Below, piece by piece: positions 1-5,740 of a stretch of DNA of 5,740 nucleotides; position 1 is the first letter of the stretch; the number at the start of each line of letters is the position of its first letter. This DNA is from Dehalococcoidia bacterium. Its GTDB lineage: Bacteria; Chloroflexota; Dehalococcoidia; SHYD01; SHYC01. A program made the translations under genes and the position numbers. The stretch spans positions 1 to 5,740 of the forward strand of contig JAENIT010000047.1 of assembly GCA_016844365.1 (NCBI GenBank). The letters are read 5' to 3'. The notes below the pieces were generated by a model that was not told the DNA's origin, made no database searches, and saw only the letters and a program-made list of their open reading frames with translations.

Positions 1-63
1 CAAAGTCTTTTCGGCCTTAGCTATTCTCTCCTATAGCGTAGGTCCCCTTGGCTGCTGGGCCAT
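1..63 (-). other. Tail after the SDR gene: 10-codon ORF and a ribosome-site-like AGGAG, no clear gene
   Basis: Directly after the SDR stop codon (TAG, 66-64) comes ATG at 63-61, opening a ten-residue frame MAQQPRGPTL that ends at TAG (33-31). That stop overlaps AGGAGAG (32-26), a good ribosome site, yet no ATG, GTG or TTG follows at normal distance. The same frame then reads Ile-Ala-Lys-Ala-Glu-Lys-Thr-Leu to the window edge from an ATA codon. It may be the beginning of the next gene with a non-standard or more distant start (TTG at 3-1), or non-coding. No terminator is seen. Confidence 0.25.
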
Positions 64-1023
64 CTATGTGCTAGTCTTAACCTGATTCCTCCAGTATTCT
101 AACACGTCTCTTAGGCTTTGCTCCAATGGGATGGATGGTTCCCAACCAGTGCGCTCCTTAATCTTGGTGTAATCGCAAGATACCTCAGGAACGTCCACAG
201 GACGGAAGCGAGTCATATCCACCTCCACCCTTATCTGTAACCTGGCCTGAGCCAGAAAGAACTCCAATATCTCTCGTACAGACACAGCTTTACCTGAACC
301 GATGTTGTAGACCTCTCCAAGCTCCCCTGCCGTCAAGGCGAGGTAATATCCCCGCACCACATCTCGAACATCGGTGAAATCTCGTCTGGCCTCCAGATTG
401 CCGACCCTGACCACTGGTTCCCGGAGGCCGACCTCCGCTTCGGCCACTTGGCGAGCAAAGGCGGAGGTTACAAAGGTGTCTCTTTGGCCAGGACCGATGT
501 GGTTGAAAGACCGCACCCTTACGCACCTAATCCCGTGGCTTAAGTAGTATTGATACCCCATCAGGTCTTGGGCCACTTTGCTCAGGGCGTATGGATTCGC
601 GGGCCGTAATGGATTGCTCTCTTTGATGGGAAGCTCATCGGGCAATGGCGCTCCGTACTCTTCCACAGAACCAATCACGAGCACTCTGGCCTCGGACTTC
701 ATGGAAATGAGGCTCTGCAGCAGGTTGAGCTGGGCCATGATGTTGTTGGTAAGGGTACCCCCGGGGTCGTCCCAGGAACTGGCAACGGAAGACTGGGCTG
801 CCAGATGGAACACTAGCTCAGGAGAAAGGGCAGCCATCATTTCGCCAGTCAGTCGCTCATTTAGCAGGTCAACTTGGTGAAGAGTAACACCTTTTGCCAG
901 GGGTCCTATCGGATGTGAGTCACCCGGACGTATGGTTCCGTGGACATCTAGACCCTGAGCCAATAATACTTCGGCCAGATGTCCTCCCGCAAAACCACCG
1001 ATCCCGGTGATGAGAGTCCTCAA
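64..1023 (-). CDS. NAD(P)-dependent sugar-nucleotide epimerase/dehydratase-family enzyme, probably GDP-4-keto-6-deoxy-D-mannose reductase
   Basis: This is a 319-residue extended short-chain dehydrogenase. The N-terminal Rossmann motif TGIGGFAG is at residues 6-13 (GxxGxxG, G7/G10/G13), the catalytic set is S119 in GSVEEYG, with Y145 and K149 in PYALSK, and the sugar-nucleotide domain holds RSFNHIGPGQ (171-180), RRDFTDVRDVVRGY (213-226) and NIGSG (240-244). The FNHIGPGQ and NLEARRDFTDVRD pattern and the short length suit GDP-4-keto-6-deoxy-D-mannose reductase (RMD), which makes GDP-D-rhamnose, better than GDP-mannose 4,6-dehydratase (usually about 345-370 aa). However, E121 follows the Ser as in dehydratases, so a dehydratase role is not excluded. 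The TTG start is the only one that keeps the first beta strand; a stop codon lies two codons upstream. The likely role is activated deoxyhexose supply for cell-surface polysaccharide. It is last in the row, 50 bp after metK, with no obvious metabolic link to it. Confidence 0.87.
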   Translation of the reverse strand: MRTLITGIGGFAGGHLAEVLLAQGLDVHGTIRPGDSHPIGPLAKGVTLHQVDLLNERLTGEMMAALSPELVFHLAAQSSVASSWDDPGGTLTNNIMAQLNLLQSLISMKSEARVLVIGSVEEYGAPLPDELPIKESNPLRPANPYALSKVAQDLMGYQYYLSHGIRCVRVRSFNHIGPGQRDTFVTSAFARQVAEAEVGLREPVVRVGNLEARRDFTDVRDVVRGYYLALTAGELGEVYNIGSGKAVSVREILEFFLAQARLQIRVEVDMTRFRPVDVPEVSCDYTKIKERTGWEPSIPLEQSLRDVLEYWRNQVKTST

Positions 1024-1073
1024 AAGCTATTCCGTCCTATGAGCAAACATGTACTAACCCCCTGAACTACTAA
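1024..1073 (-). other. 50-bp spacer between metK and the SDR gene
   Basis: It contains a direct repeat of TTAGTA (starting with the bases just after the metK stop) and AGGACGGA (1038-1031) as a modest ribosome site ending seven bases before the TTG start at 1023. No terminator-like stem or convincing promoter is seen, so read-through from metK is likely. Confidence 0.4.
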
Positions 1074-2309
1074 TTACCTCTGAGCGCTGGGCATTGCCCC
1101 AAGGCCGGCCTCAATCCTCAGCGTCACTGCCTTGTCTGTGCGTTCCCAGGGGAGGTCCAGATCATTTCTGCCAAAATGGCCATAGGCTGCTGTGGGGAGG
1201 TATATGGGTCGTCGCAGGTCAAGGGACTGGATGATGGCTGCGGGACGCAGATCGAAATGCTTATATATCAGCTCCACAATAGTCTCGTCCGAAACTTTGG
1301 CTGTGCCAAAGGTCTCCACCGATATGGAAAGGGGCCTGGCTACCCCGATGGCGTATGAGATTTGGATCTCCAGCCTGTCGGCCAGTCCTGCGGTCACGAT
1401 GTTTTTCGCCACGTATCGGGCGGCGTAGGCCCCAGAGCGGTCTACTTTGGTGGGGTCCTTACCAGAGAAGCATCCTCCTCCATGGCGAGCTATGCCGCCG
1501 TAAGCATCCACCATGATCTTTCGTCCGGTGAGGCCGGCGTCTCCCATGGGACCGCCCACTGAAAACCGACCGGTTGCGTTTATGTAGTACTTAGTGCCCT
1601 CGTCCACCAGATGGCCGGGGAGCACAGGCTTTATTACCTCGTTAAGGACATCCTGCCTGACTCTATCTATGTCAACTACTTCATCGTGCTGGGCTGCGAT
1701 TACCACCGTGTCTATGCGCTTGGGCACCCCATAGCTGTACTCTACAGTGACCTGTGACTTGCCATCGGGCCGAAGGTACGGCAGGACCTTCTCCTTTCGT
1801 ACTTTGGCTAGCTGGTAACACAGCTTGTGAGCCAAGGATATAGTGAGGGGCATATACTCCGGGGTTTCGTTGCAGGCGAAGCCCACCATCATACCCTGAT
1901 CTCCTGCCCCGATCTTGTCCATCTCGTCGTAGGAGAGGCCGCCGGCTTTAGCCTCCAGGGATTTGTCCACACCCAGGGCTATGTCGCCGGACTGCTCTTT
2001 TATGGAAACTATGACTCCACAGGTATCACAGTCAAAGCCATACTTGGCCCGGGTGTAGCCCACACCTCGGACTGTCTCCCGTATTATCCTGGCCATGTCA
2101 ACGTAGCAATCTGTGGATATCTCACCCATCACCAAAATCAGACCGGTTGTGGCGGCGGTCTCGCACGCTACCCTACCCCACGGGTCTTTCTCCAGGATGG
2201 CGTCCAGGATGGCGTCAGAAATCTGGTCGCACATCTTATCGGGATGCCCCTCGGTTACCGATTCCGAGGTGATAAGCAAAGATGGAGAGGTCATAAACGT
2301 TGTGCTCAC
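1074..2309 (-). CDS. metK: S-adenosylmethionine synthetase (methionine adenosyltransferase)
   Basis: The product (411 aa) makes S-adenosylmethionine from ATP and methionine, releasing phosphate and pyrophosphate; the family works in the cytoplasm as a dimer or tetramer with Mg2+ and K+. The sequence shows [11 protein letters not shown] at 15-25 with the catalytic His22 (E. coli H14), the hexapeptide GAGDQG at 134-139, K184 in RPDGKSQ (E. coli K165), GRK at 262-264 (R244/K245), and the phosphate loop GGGCFSGKD at 277-285 followed by K288 and D290. All main active-site residues are present. The loop has Cys280 where E. coli has Ala. The protein is about 27 residues longer than the E. coli enzyme, partly from the eight extra N-terminal residues given by the GTG start. 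It follows ahcY by 60 bp in the same direction, so synthesis of SAM and removal of its by-product are encoded together. Confidence 0.98.
   Translation of the reverse strand: MSTTFMTSPSLLITSESVTEGHPDKMCDQISDAILDAILEKDPWGRVACETAATTGLILVMGEISTDCYVDMARIIRETVRGVGYTRAKYGFDCDTCGVIVSIKEQSGDIALGVDKSLEAKAGGLSYDEMDKIGAGDQGMMVGFACNETPEYMPLTISLAHKLCYQLAKVRKEKVLPYLRPDGKSQVTVEYSYGVPKRIDTVVIAAQHDEVVDIDRVRQDVLNEVIKPVLPGHLVDEGTKYYINATGRFSVGGPMGDAGLTGRKIMVDAYGGIARHGGGCFSGKDPTKVDRSGAYAARYVAKNIVTAGLADRLEIQISYAIGVARPLSISVETFGTAKVSDETIVELIYKHFDLRPAAIIQSLDLRRPIYLPTAAYGHFGRNDLDLPWERTDKAVTLRIEAGLGAMPSAQR
2192..2215 (-). repeat. Perfect 12-bp tandem duplication inside metK
   Basis: CCAGGATGGCGT occurs twice in direct succession on the plus strand. 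It encodes the start of helix [10 protein letters not shown] in MetK (residues 31-40). The family normally has a similar Asp-Ala-x-Leu-Asp-Ala pattern here, so the repeat is most easily explained by conserved protein sequence plus identical codon choice. It keeps the frame. Confidence 0.5.
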
Positions 2310-2325
2310 TAGTTTAATCTCCTTT
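2307..2325 (-). promoter_or_regulatory. metK ribosome binding site with GTG start
   Basis: AAAGGAG on the minus strand (2325-2319) lies nine bases before GTG at 2309-2307. The next in-frame ATG (2294-2292) is preceded by GAGCACAACGTTT without a suitable site, so the GTG is preferred as start. Confidence 0.75.
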
Positions 2326-2369
2326 CAGATGTTCACAAGCTTTATTGATATAATCAAACTTCGACTTAT
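2310..2369 (-). other. 60-bp A+T-rich spacer between ahcY and metK
   Basis: This is the longest gap in the cluster and clearly more A+T-rich than the genes around it. It holds a short perfect inverted repeat (2345-2357) and the metK ribosome site. It is too short for a SAM-I riboswitch, and no stem followed by a U tract is seen, so neither a riboswitch nor an intrinsic terminator is supported. A weak promoter cannot be excluded: TTGATT stands 17 bases before GAACAT on the minus strand, but the second box matches the -10 consensus at only three positions. Confidence 0.4.
2345..2357. repeat. Short inverted repeat in the ahcY-metK spacer
   Basis: TTGAT and ATCAA are separated by three bases and form a perfect 5-bp dyad in A+T-rich DNA. 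It could be half of an operator or simply chance; at this length and composition it would not make a stable RNA stem. It lies 36 bases upstream of the metK start codon. Confidence 0.25.
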
Positions 2370-3653
<1,284 letters not shown>

Positions 3654-3656
<3 letters not shown>

Positions 3657-4526
3657 CCCCTTTAATAACCTATCAAGAAAGACGCTAATACCACCCAACC
3701 AGCTTAGCCCATGGCGGAACCCCCAGGCCTCCTCTAGACGAGCCTCTTCTCGATAGCCAAGTTTAGTGTAGGCTCTAACGGCGGGTGTATTGGTGGGATC
3801 CACGTTGAGAACCACGTAGTCGCAACTCTCCATGAGCTTTGCGGTTACTGCGCCAGTGCAGGCGGTGGCGTAGCCTTGGCCACGATAGTCTGGGTGAGTG
3901 AAGACATTAGCCACCACTCCAACTCCATATACACGGGATATAGACTGAGTGCCGGCTACGGAGACTAGCTTCCTTCCATCCCAGACGCCGTAGTAGACAC
4001 CTTCTGCTATGGATTGCCGAGAGACCCATCCAGTGCCATCTACCGAGTACAGAGCGTTCACTTCTTGAAACTGGTCATCGCTCAGTGGTACAGCAGCGCC
4101 ATCTATCGTGGTGAAGGTCTCTGTTGTAACATACATACGCGCTAGACTCTGCCTACGATACAGGAAGTATTGGGACCTGAGTAGGCCCAGATGGCTGGGT
4201 TGGAAGCTCATGTAGGTAGATCGAGGACATGGCCGGCTCCTGAGTATGGCGGCAACGCCCTTGGTGTCTCCCATAGTGAAGATAGCACTGCCATATGTCC
4301 CCAAAACCTGGAGGCACAAAGCCTCGCTTTCACCTTCTGCCAGATAACACCTGGTATTATGGGAGTACTTGGGCTCCAGGTAGACTACGACCGTGGCAGC
4401 ATAAGCCCGCTCTCTGTCTAGAATCTCTCTGATCTCATCCCTGTCGGTGAGCTCTCTAACAGTGATACCACTGGACTTTGATCCCCATAATGAATCTGCC
4501 ACTCTGTCTATGATACCCTTTCCCAT
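3654..4526 (-). CDS. GNAT family N-acetyltransferase
   Basis: This is a 290-residue protein from the ATG at 4526; a start at 4547 would add seven residues and overlap the upstream gene by 17 bp, but it lacks a ribosome site. The C-terminal half carries the acetyl-CoA binding hallmarks of the GNAT fold: a strand followed by the pyrophosphate loop RGQGYA at 215-220 (within VFTHPDYRGQGYATAC), and the later strand-helix signature NVDPTNTPAVRAYTKLGY at about 241-258. This form resembles the FR47/RimI-like subgroup. The N-terminal ~135 residues show no acetyl-CoA loop. They may be a degenerate first GNAT domain or a substrate-recognition domain, as in two-lobed GNAT proteins of this size (inference). 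No signal peptide or membrane segment is evident. The substrate cannot be told from sequence: a small molecule, a protein N-terminus or an amino sugar are all possible. It lies 4 bp after the kinase fusion gene and 9 bp before ahcY, so it is probably co-translated with both. Confidence 0.88.
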
Positions 4527-4537
4527 ATCTTTACCTC
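4527..4537 (-). promoter_or_regulatory. Ribosome binding site that decides the GNAT start and contains the upstream stop codon
   Basis: On the minus strand GAGGTAA (4537-4531) is followed by six bases and ATG at 4526-4524. The TAA is the stop codon of the kinase fusion gene. An in-frame ATG further upstream at 4547 has no purine-rich site before it (the preceding bases read CCTGCTG), so 4526 is the better start. Stop and ribosome site sharing bases suggests that ribosomes finishing the kinase gene reload on the GNAT gene. Confidence 0.75.
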
Positions 4538-5740
4538 GATGCGCCATCAGCAGGTACGCGCAATTCCATAGCCTCCAGAACTGTCACCACCGCCTCAACT
4601 AATGACAGCCTGGACGTATCCACCACCAAATGGCGGCCCTGAGGCACATCGGATAGAGGTACGGCGATCTCCTTCTCCCAGAGGTATATCTCCCACCGTC
4701 CGTCGGACACAGACGCGTCTTCTTCCACCCTGCGTTCCAGGCGTTCTCTTACCACCGCCTCGTCGCAAACGCATTCCACAGCCCAGAACTGGGCGCCAGC
4801 CTCCTCCGACAAGGCCACAGCCTTGATACGGTCTTCAGGGTGACGAAATGTGGCGTCCATGACCACAGAATACCCCTCCTGTAGCAATCGCCCAGCTAAC
4901 CGAAACATCTCATTGTAAGTGCGCTCGGAGAACTCCTGCGTGTATATCCCGCTGTCGAAATCCTCGTAGCGGTGGCTGGTAGGCGGAATACCAGCAAGAC
5001 GCTTCCTCACCACATCCGATGATATGACTACAAACCCAGCCTCTGCCCCTATGGCCTGTGCGACGGTAGTCTTCCCGGCGCCCACTAGCCCACTGGTTAT
5101 AGCCAGTATCGCGGACTTTTGCCCTTTAAGAGAGTAGGCATATGCTAGATCGAAGTACCGTCGGGCCCGCTCCTGGGCAACCACCCTATCATTGCCAGAT
5201 AAATGGGGATCATCTAAGCGGAAACTTTCTACTTTGCCTCTAACACAGGCCAGATACACTTTGTAGAAGTCCAAAAGTTCCCTGATCTCCTCATCGCTCG
5301 AGGCGGAGACGTAGGCATCGACGAAGGCCAAAGAGAGGTCATGACGGTTGTGGAAGTCCAGGTCCATAGCCATGAAGGCAATCTCCGAGGCTACATCGCA
5401 GTAGCGGAACCGCTCGGTGAACTCAATGCAGTCGATGATCCGCACTCCGTCTGGGGTAAAGCACACCTGGGCGCTGTGGACATCGCCGTGACAGTCCCGG
5501 ATCCTGCCGCTCTTCGTCCGCCTCTTAAAAAGCCCCGACCTTTTCTCCGCAAATCTGTAGGAGTAGTCCTTGATGTGCTGAAACTTGCCATTTGGGATGG
5601 CTATCCCTATGTATTTCTCGATCTGACCGAAGTTTTCATCCAGGTTTGCCCCTATACTCTCCTGAGAACCGTATCGGCTTATCTCTGGCGAGGTATCGGC
5701 GTGGCTATGAAAGTCCGCTAAAATCTGCGCCAGTTCCCCC
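4531..5740 (-). CDS. APH-like phosphotransferase / AAA P-loop kinase fusion, 5'-truncated by the window edge
   Basis: The reading frame is open to the right edge, giving 402 residues plus a TAA stop; roughly the first 110-130 residues of a usual ~510-530 aa protein are missing (estimate from family knowledge). A GTG at 5466 is not the real start, because the APH catalytic motif CHGD lies upstream of it at visible residues 83-86. Domain 1 (to about residue 180) is aminoglycoside-phosphotransferase-like: HGDVHSAQ at 84-91, the metal-binding Asp in IIDCIEF (D103), then RFRYCDVASE, which is typical of the COG2187 group. Domain 2 is an AAA_33/zeta-toxin-like kinase: Walker A GLVGAGKT at 217-224, SSDVVRKRLAG about 240-250, and VVMDATF near 292-298. 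Fusions of this type are widespread and often annotated as aminoglycoside phosphotransferase/ATP-binding protein, but their substrate is unknown and drug resistance should not be assumed. It is probably cytoplasmic, as no membrane segment is seen in the visible part. It is the first gene seen in the apparent operon and ends 4 bp before the GNAT start. Confidence 0.88.
   Translation of the reverse strand, partial: GELAQILADFHSHADTSPEISRYGSQESIGANLDENFGQIEKYIGIAIPNGKFQHIKDYSYRFAEKRSGLFKRRTKSGRIRDCHGDVHSAQVCFTPDGVRIIDCIEFTERFRYCDVASEIAFMAMDLDFHNRHDLSLAFVDAYVSASSDEEIRELLDFYKVYLACVRGKVESFRLDDPHLSGNDRVVAQERARRYFDLAYAYSLKGQKSAILAITSGLVGAGKTTVAQAIGAEAGFVVISSDVVRKRLAGIPPTSHRYEDFDSGIYTQEFSERTYNEMFRLAGRLLQEGYSVVMDATFRHPEDRIKAVALSEEAGAQFWAVECVCDEAVVRERLERRVEEDASVSDGRWEIYLWEKEIAVPLSDVPQGRHLVVDTSRLSLVEAVVTVLEAMELRVPADGASR

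Noticed and set aside
1827..2312. Plus-strand open frame of 161 codons opposite metK
   Set aside because: It lies wholly against a strongly conserved gene, shows no recognisable motif and has no separate context; it is a shadow of metK codon usage.
2310..2369. SAM or SAH riboswitch controlling metK or ahcY
   Set aside because: The spacer before metK is 60 bp, mostly A+T-rich, with no multi-stem fold; ahcY has only 9 bp before it. Neither gap can hold a known SAM-I or SAH riboswitch.
4545..4547. ATG at 4547 as the GNAT start
   Set aside because: It overlaps the upstream gene by 17 bp and has no ribosome site; the ATG at 4526 has GAGGT at a six-base spacing.
5464..5466. GTG as the start of a 311-residue kinase gene
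   Set aside because: The frame continues without a stop to the window edge, and the conserved APH motif CHGDVH lies upstream of this codon, so the gene begins outside the window.
5341..5721. Plus-strand open frame of 126 codons opposite the APH-like domain
   Set aside because: It lies antisense to conserved coding sequence with catalytic motifs; nothing supports it as a gene.
4531..5740. Antibiotic resistance by aminoglycoside phosphorylation
   Set aside because: The APH-like domain belongs with kinase fusions that are widespread outside resistance contexts; no resistance gene neighbours or mobile elements are present.

Overview
The window holds five genes, all on the minus strand and so read from the right edge towards the left. 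They are tightly packed and have a bacterial character: Shine-Dalgarno sites, one ATG-started gene after another at 4 and 9 bp, then GTG and TTG starts. Base composition looks moderate, slightly above half G+C. The methyl-cycle genes, the short archaeal/Thermotoga-type AhcY and the APH-AAA kinase fusion would fit a Chloroflexota-like or other deep-branching anaerobic bacterium. That placement is inference from protein style only; no rRNA or marker phylogeny is possible here.

In transcription order: (1) 5740-4531, the 3' part of a fused aminoglycoside-phosphotransferase-like / P-loop kinase gene cut by the window edge; (2) 4526-3654, a GNAT acetyltransferase; (3) 3644-2370, ahcY, S-adenosylhomocysteine hydrolase of the short class; (4) 2309-1074, metK, S-adenosylmethionine synthetase; (5) 1023-64, an extended SDR sugar-nucleotide enzyme most like GDP-4-keto-6-deoxy-D-mannose reductase. 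Positions 63-1 hold a Shine-Dalgarno-like site and the possible beginning of another unit, but no clear gene.

The gaps are 4, 9, 60 and 50 bp, so a single polycistronic unit is likely. At the first two junctions the Shine-Dalgarno site contains the stop codon of the gene before it, which suggests translational coupling. metK and ahcY together make SAM and clear its demethylated product SAH. The APH-AAA kinase and the GNAT enzyme have unknown substrates, and the SDR gene points to deoxyhexose synthesis for surface glycans. No terminator, riboswitch, mobile element, CRISPR array or RNA gene is visible. The window reads mostly as conserved housekeeping DNA. The best leads are the short AhcY (possible alternative substrate or cofactor), the altered catalytic loop of the APH-like domain, and the coupled kinase-GNAT-ahcY arrangement.
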